A stretch of DNA of 64,000 nt from Methylobacterium sp. R2-1 (GCF_014191355.1 NZ_JACHWM010000008.1:124001-188000); one strand, 5' to 3'. Counted from the stretch's first letter, positions 7,919 through 21,308 are shown. The notes: generated from the sequence alone by a model not told the origin. Program-made: numbers and translations.

Positions 7919-8926
7919 TCACGCGCTAGCGGCCCGCGGCGTCGCGAACCGGCGCAGCAGCCATCCGACCAGCCCCGCCGCGAGGCCGAGACAGGCGAGC
8001 GTGACGGGCAGAGACGGCCAAAGCAAGGTCGCGCCCGCCAGCCCGGCCAGTGCCGCCTGCACGGCGAAGACCGAGCCGACGGTCTCCGGCACAGAGAAAC
8101 CGTTGACGGTAGCGACCTGATAGTAGTGGCTGCGATGGGCCTGCCAGACGGCGTCACCCCGCCGCAAGCGCCAGAGCAGGGTGAGCGTCGCATCGGCCAG
8201 CGGATAGAGCGGCAGGATCAGCGCGGCGGCGAGGCCCCCCTCCCCCGCGAGGCGAAACAGCAGCCACGCCACGACCAGCCCGATCGGCAGCGAGCCGACA
8301 TCGCCCATGAACAGCCGCGCCACCGGCCGGTTGAACGGCGCGAAGCCGAGGAGGCCGCCGAGCAGCGCGCCGGCGACCAGCGTCGGCTCGGGGGCGTAGC
8401 GGCCGGAGAGGCCGAGGGCGAACAGGAACGCGGCGGGCGGCACGAATTCGGCCAGCGTCATCCAGTCGAGCCCGTCCATGAAATTGACGAGGTTCACGAA
8501 CCAGAGCCCGGCGAGGATCGCGAAGCTCCGTTCAATCCCGAGCGGCACGGACGGCAACAGGCGGCCCTCAGCGGTGAGCACGACGGCGGCGACCGCGCCG
8601 GCCTGGATCACGAGCCGGAGCGAGGCCGGCAGCGGCCGAATGTCGTCGACGGCGCCGATTGCGGCGAGGGCGAGCACGGAGAGAGCCAGCACAGGCAGCT
8701 CGACGCCCGCGAGCGTGATTCCGGCTGGCATCGCTAGGACGGCTGCCGTGATCAGCCCGGCGGCGACGATGGCGATCCCGCCACCCTGCGGCGTCGGCAC
8801 CCGGTGGCTCGAGCGGGCGTTCGGGCGCGCCAGGGCATAGCGCTGCAGCAGCGGCTTCAGCAGCACGATGAGTCCGGCGGAGAGGAGCGCCGCCAGCGGC
8901 ACGACGAGGAGGGGAGCGAGGATCAT
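7919..8926 (-). CDS. WecA/WbpL-like undecaprenyl-phosphate sugar-1-phosphate transferase (GT4)
   Basis: This is a 335-aa polytopic membrane protein of the MraY/WecA family with about ten hydrophobic segments. Motifs in order are HRVPTPQGGGIA near the N-terminus, GAVDDIRPLP (Asp pair for Mg/substrate), NFMDGLDWMT, LFMGDVGSLPIG and a cytoplasmic HRSHYYQ loop. It starts lipid-linked glycan assembly by moving a HexNAc-1-phosphate onto undecaprenyl phosphate at the inner membrane. The downstream SDR and the membrane dehydratase at 3.8 kb suggest that the donor is a 6-deoxy-HexNAc (QuiNAc/FucNAc or the 4-keto precursor). It is likely the first gene of a two-gene operon. Confidence 0.9.
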   Translation of the reverse strand: MILAPLLVVPLAALLSAGLIVLLKPLLQRYALARPNARSSHRVPTPQGGGIAIVAAGLITAAVLAMPAGITLAGVELPVLALSVLALAAIGAVDDIRPLPASLRLVIQAGAVAAVVLTAEGRLLPSVPLGIERSFAILAGLWFVNLVNFMDGLDWMTLAEFVPPAAFLFALGLSGRYAPEPTLVAGALLGGLLGFAPFNRPVARLFMGDVGSLPIGLVVAWLLFRLAGEGGLAAALILPLYPLADATLTLLWRLRRGDAVWQAHRSHYYQVATVNGFSVPETVGSVFAVQAALAGLAGATLLWPSLPVTLACLGLAAGLVGWLLRRFATPRAASA

Positions 8927-9236
8927 CGGATCGCAAGTCAGGGCTCTGCCGCTCTCCCGCTTCTGCGGAAGGGAGTTTCGGGGCGGCGTGTTCCGATCAT
9001 TCGCATAGGTTCCGCTCTACCCGCCCCGGCACGACCAAGCGAGGCCAGCGTAGCCCCGCTGCGGCGATCCCAACTTGTTTTGGCCGCAAAGCCACGCGAT
9101 CCGCCTGACACGGTCCCCCGAAAGAGCGGTGGGCGGGCCGCGCGTCCCGGCCGGCTTGCCTTGCGGGGGCGGAGAGCCGCCGATACGACTTGGCCGCTCG
9201 CCTCCACCGCTCAAGCCGGCTGTCAAGAATCGCCCG
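8927..9236. other. divergent intergenic region
   Basis: This region separates the transferase gene from the GGDEF-EAL gene. No convincing small gene, repeat or RNA was recognised. The frame of the downstream gene is open across part of it from a TTG at 9075, so an N-terminal extension of that protein cannot be excluded. Confidence 0.5.
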
Positions 9237-12161
9237 TTGCGCACGCTTTCACTGGCCCTTGCCCTGGCCCTCGCGATCCTGACGGCCGTGGCGGGCTCCC
9301 TCGCCTGCCTCCTCGGGACCACCGCCCCCGCCTCCGCGGTCGAAGCCGTGCGCGTCACCCTCGACGCGCCCGCGATCGACCTGACGCCGACGATCGAGCG
9401 CTACCGCTCGGACGGCGACCTGATCCAGATCTCCACCGCCCCGGGCAAGGACGGCATCGTGCGCCGCATCGCAGTCAAGGCACGCGAGGCGGGGGCGCGG
9501 CCCGACTGGATGGTGTTCGCGCTCACCAACGACACCGACGAGCAGATCGACCGCCTGCTGGTCGCCCCGCATTTCCGCCTCGTCGGCTCCGGGGTGATCT
9601 GGCCCGATCTCGGCGGCTCGCGCATCGCCGCGATCACCGCGAGCGAGGGCATCCGGCCCGAGCGCGACGAGAGCCTGGACGCCGACCAGTTCCTGATCAC
9701 CATCGATCCCGGCACCACGGTCACCTACGTCGCCGAGTTGAAGGGTCCGAACATCCCGCAGGTCTACCTCTGGGACCAGGACGCCTACCGCAAAAAGACC
9801 TCGGGGCTGACGCTCTACAAGGGCATCATCATCGGCATCGCCGGGCTGCTCGCGCTGTTCCTCACCATCATCTTCGTGGTGAAGGGCGCAATCATCTTCC
9901 CCGCGGCCGCGGCGCTCTCCTGGGCGGTGCTGGCCTATGCCTGCATCGATTTCGGCTTCCTGCAACGGGTGTTTCCCGTCACCGAACTCGCAGAGCGGAT
10001 CTACCGCGCCTCCGCCGAGGCCGTGCTCGGCGCGACCCTGCTCGTGTTCCTGTTCGCCTACCTGAACCTGTCGCGCTGGCATGTGCGCTATAGCCACGTC
10101 GCCTTCTTCTGGCTCACCTTCCTCGCCGGTCTCGTGGCGCTCGCGGTGTTCGATCCGCCGGTGGCGGCAGGCGTGGCGCGCATCTCGATCGCGGCGGTGG
10201 CCGGCGTCGGGCTGCTGCTGATCCTCTATCTCGCCGTCCATAACGGCTACGACCGCGCCATCCTGCTGGTGCCGACCTGGCTGCTGCTGCTGGTCTGGGT
10301 GGTGGCGGCGGGCTTTGCCATCACCGGGCAGATCGGCTCCGACCTCGTGCAGCCGGCGCTCATCGGCGGCCTCGTGCTCATCGTCATGCTGATCGGCTTC
10401 ACCGTGATGCAGCACGCCTTCGCCGGGGGGGGCCTGAGCCACAGCCTCGTCTCGGACACCGAGCGCCGGGCGCTGGCGCTGACGGGGGCGGGCGACATCG
10501 TGTTCGACTGGGACGTGCCCGGCGACCGCGTCTTCGCCGGCCCGGAGATCGAGGCGCAGCTCGGGCTCAAGCGCGGCACCCTCGAAGGGCCGGCAGCGAA
10601 CTGGCTCGGCCTGCTCCATCCCTTCGACGTGGAGCGCTACTCGGCCGCCCTGGACACGGTGATCGAGGAGCGGCGCGGGCGCATCACGCACGATTTTCGC
10701 CTGCGCTCGGCCGACGGCCCCTACGCGTGGTACCGGCTGAAGGCGCGGCCCGTGATCGGCACCGACGGCGAGGTGATCCGCATCGTCGGCACCATCAGCG
10801 ACGTCACCGAGGCCAAGACCGCCGAGGAGCGACTGCTGCACGACGCCGTCCATGACAGCCTCACCGGGCTGCCGAACCGCGAGCTGTTCCACGACCGGCT
10901 GGAGGCTGCGCTGGCCCTGGCGAGCCAGGATCCGCGCCTCAAGCCGGCAGTGATCGCCCTCGACATCGACCGGTTCAAGGCGATCAACGACGCCATCGGC
11001 CTCTCGGCGGGCGACTCGATCCTGCTCACCCTCTCGCGCCGGCTCGGCCGTCTGCTGCGGCCGCAGGACACCTTGGCCCGGGTCGCGGGTGACGAGTTCG
11101 CGGTGATCCTGCTCTCCGAGCGCGAGCCCGACCGCATCCTCTCCTTCGCCGAGATGATCCGGCGTGCCATTGCCACCCCGGTCACCTATGCCGACCGCGA
11201 GGTGTTCCTCACCGTCTCCATCGGCACCGCCCTGCACGAGGCGGCGCAAGGGGCGGGGAATAACGGCCAGCCACGCCGGGAAGAGGTGTTCAAGAACGCC
11301 GAGATGGCGATGATCCAAGCCAAGCGCGGCGGCGGCGACCGGATCGAGGTGTTCCGCGCCAACATGCGGCTGGAGCGCTCCGACCGGCTGATGCTGGAGG
11401 CGGATCTGCGCAAGGCGCTGGAGCGCAACGAGATCAAGGTGCTGTTCCAGCCGATCGTCCGGCTCGAGGACCGCACCGTCGCCGGCTTCGAAACGCTGCT
11501 GCGCTGGGACCATCCGAAGCTCGGCCGCATCGCGCCCTCGACCTTCCTGCCGGTGGCGGAAGAGACCGGTGTCATCGTCCAGCTCGGCAATTTCGCCATC
11601 GAGCGCACGGCGCTCGAACTCGCCGCCTGGCAGCGCTCCCTCGATGTCGAGCCGCCGATCTTCGCCTCGGTCAACGTCTCCTCGCGGCAGCTCCTGCGCC
11701 ATGACCTCCTGCATGACGTGAAGACGGTGATCGCCCGCACCGGCGTGTTGCCCGGCTCGCTCAAGCTGGAACTGGCCGAGGGGCTGGTGATGGAGAACCC
11801 GGAATACGCCGCCCAGATGCTCACCCGCATTCACGACCTCGGCGCCGGTCTGGTCCTCGACGATTTCGGCACCGGCTACTCGGCAATCTCCTATCTCCAG
11901 CGCTTCCCCTTCGACACGATCAAGATCGACCACAGCTTCGTGCGCCAGATGGGCCAGGGACGCACCGCCATGCTGCGCTCGGTCCTGCGGATGGGGCAGG
12001 AACTGGGCCTCGCCACCATCGCCGAGGGCGCCGAGTCGGAGGAAGACGCGCAAGGGCTGCAGGAGCTCGGCTGCGATTATGCGCAGGGGGCGGCCTTCGG
12101 CGAGCCGATGACCGTGCTCCAGGCCCGCCAGCTCGTCGGCGCCGCGCCCGAGGCGGCGTGA
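9237..12161 (+). CDS. membrane GGDEF-EAL (PAS) c-di-GMP turnover protein
   Basis: This is a ~974-aa multidomain signalling protein. A signal peptide leads into a ~160-residue periplasmic region, then about seven membrane helices (about residues 190-390, 7TMR-DISM-like layout), a PAS domain ending in GTISDVTEAK (about 420-530), a GGDEF domain and an EAL domain. The GGDEF site reads AGDEF with ALDIDRFKAIND upstream, compatible with cyclase activity. The EAL site reads FETLLRW, with the later catalytic motifs LELAE, DDFGTGYS, KIDHSFV and IAEGAES preserved, compatible with phosphodiesterase activity. It would make or degrade c-di-GMP at the inner membrane. The start is uncertain: TTG at 9237 just before the hydrophobic signal was preferred to TTG at 9075. 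Confidence 0.88.
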   Translation: MRTLSLALALALAILTAVAGSLACLLGTTAPASAVEAVRVTLDAPAIDLTPTIERYRSDGDLIQISTAPGKDGIVRRIAVKAREAGARPDWMVFALTNDTDEQIDRLLVAPHFRLVGSGVIWPDLGGSRIAAITASEGIRPERDESLDADQFLITIDPGTTVTYVAELKGPNIPQVYLWDQDAYRKKTSGLTLYKGIIIGIAGLLALFLTIIFVVKGAIIFPAAAALSWAVLAYACIDFGFLQRVFPVTELAERIYRASAEAVLGATLLVFLFAYLNLSRWHVRYSHVAFFWLTFLAGLVALAVFDPPVAAGVARISIAAVAGVGLLLILYLAVHNGYDRAILLVPTWLLLLVWVVAAGFAITGQIGSDLVQPALIGGLVLIVMLIGFTVMQHAFAGGGLSHSLVSDTERRALALTGAGDIVFDWDVPGDRVFAGPEIEAQLGLKRGTLEGPAANWLGLLHPFDVERYSAALDTVIEERRGRITHDFRLRSADGPYAWYRLKARPVIGTDGEVIRIVGTISDVTEAKTAEERLLHDAVHDSLTGLPNRELFHDRLEAALALASQDPRLKPAVIALDIDRFKAINDAIGLSAGDSILLTLSRRLGRLLRPQDTLARVAGDEFAVILLSEREPDRILSFAEMIRRAIATPVTYADREVFLTVSIGTALHEAAQGAGNNGQPRREEVFKNAEMAMIQAKRGGGDRIEVFRANMRLERSDRLMLEADLRKALERNEIKVLFQPIVRLEDRTVAGFETLLRWDHPKLGRIAPSTFLPVAEETGVIVQLGNFAIERTALELAAWQRSLDVEPPIFASVNVSSRQLLRHDLLHDVKTVIARTGVLPGSLKLELAEGLVMENPEYAAQMLTRIHDLGAGLVLDDFGTGYSAISYLQRFPFDTIKIDHSFVRQMGQGRTAMLRSVLRMGQELGLATIAEGAESEEDAQGLQELGCDYAQGAAFGEPMTVLQARQLVGAAPEAA

Positions 12162-12309
12162 TCCCGCTGTCGGGTTCCGCCATCCTGATCTCACGATGAG
12201 GCAGGTCGCTCGCGTTTCTGTTTAAACCTCCCTTAACCATGTTGAAGGAAGGTCCATCCGAGCTATCCGGGACGCCGCTTCGGCGGGCCCGCCGGTCTGA
12301 GGATGGACG

Positions 12310-12750
12310 ATGATCGAGGCGACGAGACGCAGGAGCCCGGCCCCCTCCGGTAGCGCGATGCGGCGCCTGATGACACGCCCCATCCACGCGCATCTCGCCG
12401 GGGCGGTGCAGCCGCGGGCGTTCGTTTCGGAAAGTGCGGCGGAAGCGGTGACGAAGGCTCCGGCGGAAGCCGTCGCGCAGGTCGTGGTGGAAGCACCAGC
12501 GGATGCTCTGGCGCAAGTCCCCGCTTCCCTGCTCTCCGAGCCTGAAGTCGATACGGGTGAGGCGGATCTCACGCGCCTGCGCCTCGAAGTCGCGATGATG
12601 AAAGCGGCGCTGGCCGCCGAGCGCCGGGAGAGCGAGGCCCTTCGCAGCAGCCTCGGCCTCGTGGAAGCGGAGACGCTGAGCGAGGAGTCGCGGGCCGTGC
12701 GCGCGCGCTGGGCCGCCCTGGTCGAGCGCCTGATCCACGACCCGCGCTGA
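12310..12750 (+). CDS. hypothetical coiled-coil protein
   Basis: The 146-aa product has no recognised family. The N-terminal third is basic, the middle (about 45-80) is Ala/Val/Pro-rich and low complexity, and residues ~85-140 form a predicted coiled coil with heptad-like Leu spacing (LTRLRLEVAMMKAALAAERR). It begins at ATG with GAGG 7 nt upstream and has no membrane segment. It lies 42 nt before the FNR-like gene, so it may be co-transcribed with it. Confidence 0.6.
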   Translation: MIEATRRRSPAPSGSAMRRLMTRPIHAHLAGAVQPRAFVSESAAEAVTKAPAEAVAQVVVEAPADALAQVPASLLSEPEVDTGEADLTRLRLEVAMMKAALAAERRESEALRSSLGLVEAETLSEESRAVRARWAALVERLIHDPR

Positions 12751-12792
12751 TCCTTCGAAACACCTGACATCAGATCGGAGCGGGTTGCCGCC

Positions 12793-13746
12793 ATGCGTGC
12801 TCCCACGAGCGCCCGTTGCTCGCTTGTCGTCAACGGCCAGCCCCTGCGGGTCTCCCCCGGCGACACCTCGCTGGAAACTGCGCTCGCTGACGGGGTGATC
12901 GCCCCGATGACCGGCCTGTTCGGCCAGGGCGCCGGTCCTGCCTCGCGACGGCTGCCCGTTCGAGCCCGGAGAGCGGAGGCGGTGACGCTGTCCGTTCCCG
13001 ATCCGGACGCGACGATCCGGCCCGTCAAGACACCCGCGCGGACACCCGCGCGGACACTCGCGCGCCGCACCGGCAGCATCGACACGGTTACGGCGCTTGC
13101 GCCGCGGGTCCTGCAGGTGGTCGCAACCCTGGAGCGGCGGCTTCCCTTCGAGCCGGGCGATCAGGTCGTCGTCACGCTCGAGGGGGGGCGCCCGGTCACC
13201 CTCACGCCGACGCTCGGCGTCGAGGGCGGCGCGGAGCTGAATGAACTCGTCTTCCACCTGCGCGGCGAGTGCGCGGAGGATCTCACCGCCCTGTTCGGCT
13301 GCGCCGTCGAGCCCGGCCGCGCGGTGAAGGTGAAAGGCCCGGTCGGCAACGGCACCTACCGTCCCGGCGGCGGCCGTCTCGTGCTGGTCGCGGCGGAGAC
13401 CGGATTTGCCGGAATCTGGGCCATTGCCCGTGCCGCGCGCTACGTCGAGCCCGCCCGCGAGATCTGCCTCGTGATCGGCGCCCGCGATCCCCTCGACCTC
13501 TACATGCGCCCATCCCTGGAGTGGCTGCGCGCCACCGGCGTGACCCGCATCACGCTCGCCGCCGACCGCCACCGCCAGCGGGCCCCGGACGTGCGCCCCG
13601 GTCCGCTCACCGCCCACATCCCAAGCCTGCGGGCGACCGATGTGGTGCATGCCTCCGGCTGTCCCTCGACACTCGGCGCGGTCGAGGTTTTGGCGGCGGC
13701 GGCGGGCGCGCGGTACTACCCGATCCCGCTCGAACCGGGGGCGTGA
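12793..13746 (+). CDS. ferredoxin/FNR-like protein with degenerate cofactor sites
   Basis: The 317-aa product looks like a fusion of a plant-type ferredoxin domain and an FNR-type reductase. The N-terminus (LVVNGQPLRVSPGDTSLETAL) has the ferredoxin-like strand-helix start but lacks the CxxxxCxxC cluster ligands. The reductase part (about 105-315) shows PFEPGDQVVVTLE, LVFHLRGE, GRAVKVKGPVGNGTY and LVAAETGFAGIWAIARAA, the order of an FNR barrel and NAD domain. The FAD-binding RxYS motif is replaced by RPVTLTPTL. A linker carries three 12-bp repeats (PART). Electron transfer is therefore doubtful, and a sensory or structural role is possible. Confidence 0.68.
   Translation: MRAPTSARCSLVVNGQPLRVSPGDTSLETALADGVIAPMTGLFGQGAGPASRRLPVRARRAEAVTLSVPDPDATIRPVKTPARTPARTLARRTGSIDTVTALAPRVLQVVATLERRLPFEPGDQVVVTLEGGRPVTLTPTLGVEGGAELNELVFHLRGECAEDLTALFGCAVEPGRAVKVKGPVGNGTYRPGGGRLVLVAAETGFAGIWAIARAARYVEPAREICLVIGARDPLDLYMRPSLEWLRATGVTRITLAADRHRQRAPDVRPGPLTAHIPSLRATDVVHASGCPSTLGAVEVLAAAAGARYYPIPLEPGA
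13029..13064 (+). repeat. 12-bp tandem repeat (3 copies) in linker
   Basis: Three adjacent 12-bp units, GACACCCGCGCG twice then GACACTCGCGCG, encode a repeated TPAR-type tetrapeptide (PARTPARTLAR) in the linker between the ferredoxin-like and reductase-like parts. Unit number could vary between strains. Confidence 0.9.
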
Positions 13747-13863
13747 GACGCTCTTCGAAACGGGTCTCCTATCCGCCTCCCTCATCCTGAGGCTAAGGAT
13801 TGGACGAACGGGCTCTGACCGCTCGTTACCAATCGGGCACAGTTTGCCCGTCTCAGTTCACAC

Positions 13864-13902
13864 AAAAAGGGGCAGGACGGATCACCCGTCCTGCCCCTTT
13901 TT
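13864..13902. terminator. bidirectional Rho-independent terminator
   Basis: AAAAAGGGGCAGGACGG and its complement CCGTCCTGCCCCTTTTT form a long perfect stem around a short loop, giving T tracts on both strands. It separates the converging FNR-like gene and glgP and can serve both. Confidence 0.93.
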
Positions 13903-13923
13903 CGATTTCAACGGCTGACGGGT

Positions 13924-16470
<2,547 letters not shown>

Positions 16471-16808
16471 CTGGGTATCCCCCTTCGTTGCAGCCGAGGA
16501 TGTCGGTTGAGCGCGGAGCCCGGCCGCTTCTCGCGGCGGCCCGATGATCCGCGACGTGGTCTGTCGCCCTGCCGCACCATGGTGTTGCCGGTGGCCGGCC
16601 TTGTCGAGACACATCGCGACACATGCGTGCAAACATGTCTTTCGCAAGTCGTATGCCCTCACGCCTGTGTCACCTTGGACACAACGCTCGCGCATCGGTC
16701 GCCGACCGGCAGGAGAAATGACACCGGACGCTTGAAGGCTTGCTGAACGGCTCTACCCAACCCTGGAATGATGCGCATGGTGTCGGTGGCAGCATCGCGG
16801 GAGGTCCG
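16471..16808. promoter_or_regulatory. divergent glgP / GH13 intergenic region
   Basis: This region must hold the promoters of both divergent glycogen genes. A short inverted repeat, ACATG-N8-CATGT, at 16621-16638 is flanked by two GACACAT direct repeats. It could be an operator but is too short to name. No small gene was recognised. Confidence 0.4.
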
Positions 16809-18437
<1,629 letters not shown>

Positions 18438-18656
18438 GGTCCTCCCGTCCTCGCCTCGCTGCCTGCGGCTCTTACGCTGCGCCGCACCCTGTGCGTTTCA
18501 CCACCCAAGGCGGGGCTCGATGCGCTGGGAAGCGGACATATTCCTGCAGCGCAGGCAGCCCATGATCGCAACGCGGGTCGCATCGCAAAAATATCCGTCT
18601 GAACCTGGCCTGAATTGTGCGATGCAACGGAACGGATTGCCTTCCGGAGCATTTCA

Positions 18657-20255
18657 ATGCCGAGCGCAGCAGCGGCGGTTCCCGCTTTCCACGAGCCGCG
18701 CCGCTGGTCTGGGGGCGTGTCGATGGCTTACGTGGATCTCGGTGATCGCCCGGTCGCCGAGGCATCGTCGCTGATCCCGCAATCCGAGCCCGGCATCAGG
18801 CTCGGCAACACTCTTCTTCCCCGGATCCTCTACGCTACGCCGGAAATGGCGGATTTCGTGAAGACCGGCGGCCTCGGGGAGGTCGCGGGTTCACTGCCCC
18901 GCGCCCTGCGCCGCCACTACGACGTCCGCATCCTCATCCCCGGCTACGCGCGGGTGCTCGCCGGACTCGAAAACCTGACGATGATCGCCCGGTTCGGCAG
19001 CTTCGCCAGCGTACCGGGCTGCGAACTCGGCTTCGGCACCACGCCGGACGGGCTCGGCGTCTACGTGCTGGTCGCGCCCGACCTGTACGAGCGCGACGGC
19101 ACGCCCTACGGCGATGCCAGCGGCGATTTCGGCGACAACGACCTGCGGTTTGCCCGCCTCAGCCGGGCGGCGGCGGAACTCGCCGCCGGCATCGATCCTT
19201 ACTGGTCGGCCGATCTGCTGCATCTCAACGACTGGCAGACGGCGCTGGCGCCCGCCTACATGTCCTGGCTCGGCATCCGCCGCCCGAGCGTGCTGACGAT
19301 CCACAATCTCGCCTATCAGGGTCTGTTCCACCGCGACAATCTCGGGCGGATCGGCGTGCCGGACTACGCGTTCCAAATGGACGGCGTCGAGTTCTACGGC
19401 CAGCTCTCCTTCCTCAAGGCCGGCATCTACCACGCGTCTCACGTCACCACGGTGAGCGAGACCTACGCGCGCGAGATCACCACGCCCGAGGGAGGCTGCG
19501 GCCTCGACGGCCTCCTGCGCACCCGCGCCGCGCAGGGACGCCTCACCGGCATCCTCAACGGAATCGACGAGAGTTGGGACCCGCGCACCGACCCGCACCT
19601 CGCCACCCGTTTCGAGCCCGATGACTGGAAGGGCAAGCGGGCCAATGCCGACGAGGTGCGCAAACAGTTCGGAATGGCGGTCTCCCGCGGCCCGCTCTTC
19701 GCCATCGTCTCGCGCCTCGTCCACCAGAAGGGCATCGATCTCAGCATCAGCGCCGCCGAATCGATCGTCGCCGAGGGCGGTCAGCTCGTGGTGATCGGCC
19801 AGGGCGAGGGCCGGTTCGAGGAGGCATTGCGCGACCTCGCCGGGCGCCATCCCACGAATGTCGGTGTCCATGTGGGCTTCAGGGAAACCGAGGCCCGCCG
19901 CATCTTCGCCGGCAGCGACTTCCTGCTGATGCCCTCACGTTTCGAACCCTGCGGGCTGGCCCAGATGTACGCGCAGCGCTTCGGCTCCCTGCCGATCGTG
20001 CGCCGCACCGGCGGTCTCAACGACACGGTCGAGGACGGCGTCACGGGCTTCACCTTCGGCGAGGCCTCGCCCAAGGGACTGACCTCGGCCATCCGCCGTG
20101 CCTTCGAGACTTTCGGCCAGAAGAAGCGCCTCAACACCATGCGGCGCAGCGCGATGTCCCGCTCGTTCGGCTGGGACGGGGCGGCGCTGAATTACTGCAA
20201 TCTCTACGCCCGCGCCTTCGGCAACCACACCGCACGGCGCTGGAAGGCAGCCTGA
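18657..20255 (+). CDS. glgA: glycogen synthase (ADP-glucose dependent, GT5)
   Basis: This ~532-aa GT5 enzyme elongates alpha-1,4-glucan from ADP-glucose. The sugar-nucleotide motif KTGGLGEVAG is near residue 68 instead of near 15, so an extra ~50-residue N-terminal extension precedes it. Other family features are HLNDWQTALAPAY, LTIHNLAYQG, FLKAGIYHASHVTTVSETYA, VSRLVHQKGIDL and the catalytic-region SRFEPCGLAQMYAQRFGSLPIVRRTGGL. ATG at 18657 has CGGAG 8 nt upstream; ATG at 18723 is also possible. The gene follows the GH13 gene in the same direction. glgC and glgB are not in the window. Confidence 0.93.
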   Translation: MPSAAAAVPAFHEPRRWSGGVSMAYVDLGDRPVAEASSLIPQSEPGIRLGNTLLPRILYATPEMADFVKTGGLGEVAGSLPRALRRHYDVRILIPGYARVLAGLENLTMIARFGSFASVPGCELGFGTTPDGLGVYVLVAPDLYERDGTPYGDASGDFGDNDLRFARLSRAAAELAAGIDPYWSADLLHLNDWQTALAPAYMSWLGIRRPSVLTIHNLAYQGLFHRDNLGRIGVPDYAFQMDGVEFYGQLSFLKAGIYHASHVTTVSETYAREITTPEGGCGLDGLLRTRAAQGRLTGILNGIDESWDPRTDPHLATRFEPDDWKGKRANADEVRKQFGMAVSRGPLFAIVSRLVHQKGIDLSISAAESIVAEGGQLVVIGQGEGRFEEALRDLAGRHPTNVGVHVGFRETEARRIFAGSDFLLMPSRFEPCGLAQMYAQRFGSLPIVRRTGGLNDTVEDGVTGFTFGEASPKGLTSAIRRAFETFGQKKRLNTMRRSAMSRSFGWDGAALNYCNLYARAFGNHTARRWKAA

Positions 20256-20294
20256 GGCGCAACTGGGGCCAGGGTTGACCAGGGTTATGGGAAC

Positions 20295-20317
20295 ACCGCC
20301 TCCGGAGGGCGGTTTCC
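20295..20317 (+). terminator. possible terminator after glgA
   Basis: A 6-bp stem, ACCGCC / GGCGGT, with a 7-nt loop is followed by TTCC, so the T tract is poor. It is placed correctly between glgA and the Crp/Fnr gene. Confidence 0.4.
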
Positions 20318-20374
20318 TACAAAAGTCTGCTTGGTTTCCATGGCACGGAACGGAGCGTTCCGCGTTGAGCGTCC

Positions 20375-21154
20375 ATGGACGCGACCGTGACGCTCCCACG
20401 CAGCAACCCTCTGGTCCTCAGACTTCGCTACGGCGCGGATCTCGATGCCGGCGATCGGGCCCTCCTGGCTGACCTAGCCCGATCCAGGCGCAGCCTGGAG
20501 CCGCAGCAGGACATCGTCCGGGCCGGCGACCGGGCGGCAGGCGTCCACCTCGTCCTCGAAGGCTACGCCTTCCGCTACAAGCTCATCGATGATGGGCATC
20601 GGCAGATCCTCGGGCTGCTCCTGCCGGGCGATTTCTGCGACCTGCAATCGATCGTACTCGGCCCGTCCGACCATTACATCGCCGCGTTGACCGCATGCAC
20701 CGTCGCCGACATCCCGCAGGAGCGGGTCGACGCTCTCGTCTTCCGCGATTCGCGCCTCGCCCGGACCTTGTGGTGGGCGACCCTCGTCGATGAGAGCATC
20801 CTGCGGGAATGGCTCGCCAGCATGGGCCAGCGCCCTGCCGACAAGCGCATCGCCCACCTGTTCTGCGAGCTGCTGCTGCGCCAGCAACTCGTCGGCGCCG
20901 CCGGAGAGCGGGATTGCCCCCTGCCCCTGACCCAGCCGATGCTCGCCGATATCCTCGGCATCACGACGATCCACGTGAGTCGCATCCTGCGTGACCTGCG
21001 CTTGGCCGGATTGATCCGGCTGAAGGACCGCCGGCTGCACATTCCGGACGTCGCGCGCCTGCGGGCGTTTTGCGATTTCGATCCGACCTACCTGCACTTG
21101 GTCCGAAGGCCCGATCTCGAGGCTGCCGAGGACGTTGCGGGCGTCGGGTCTTGA
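20375..21154 (+). CDS. Crp/Fnr family transcriptional regulator
   Basis: This 259-aa protein has an N-terminal cyclic-nucleotide-type beta-roll (about 20-135, with DRAAGVHLVLEGYAFRYKL and LLPGDFCDLQSIVL) and a C-terminal Crp-type winged helix (LTQPMLADILGITTIHVSRILRDLRLAGLIRL, about 190-225). It lacks the N-terminal Cys cluster of FNR, so an oxygen-sensing iron-sulfur site is unlikely. This CRP-like type is abundant in Methylobacterium and Bradyrhizobium and often responds to stress or phosphorylation signals. The target is unknown; the neighbouring aldo-keto reductase is 154 nt downstream. Confidence 0.88.
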   Translation: MDATVTLPRSNPLVLRLRYGADLDAGDRALLADLARSRRSLEPQQDIVRAGDRAAGVHLVLEGYAFRYKLIDDGHRQILGLLLPGDFCDLQSIVLGPSDHYIAALTACTVADIPQERVDALVFRDSRLARTLWWATLVDESILREWLASMGQRPADKRIAHLFCELLLRQQLVGAAGERDCPLPLTQPMLADILGITTIHVSRILRDLRLAGLIRLKDRRLHIPDVARLRAFCDFDPTYLHLVRRPDLEAAEDVAGVGS

Positions 21155-21308
21155 TGCCGGCCCTGACACGCTGGCCTCGGACGCCGGCCCTGACGCGCGC
21201 GCAGGCCTGCCCCCCGGAAGGATGCCTGTACGTCAGGCAGGATCGTGCCGATTCTCTGTGCCCCGCCCCCGGCTCGTCGCTCGGGCAGCGCATGAGAACA
21301 AAGACGCC

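Noticed and set aside
9249..12194. 981-aa open frame on the minus strand opposite the GGDEF-EAL gene
   Set aside because: Antisense of a gene with all GGDEF/EAL motifs; no domain, no start context, low-complexity charged translation.
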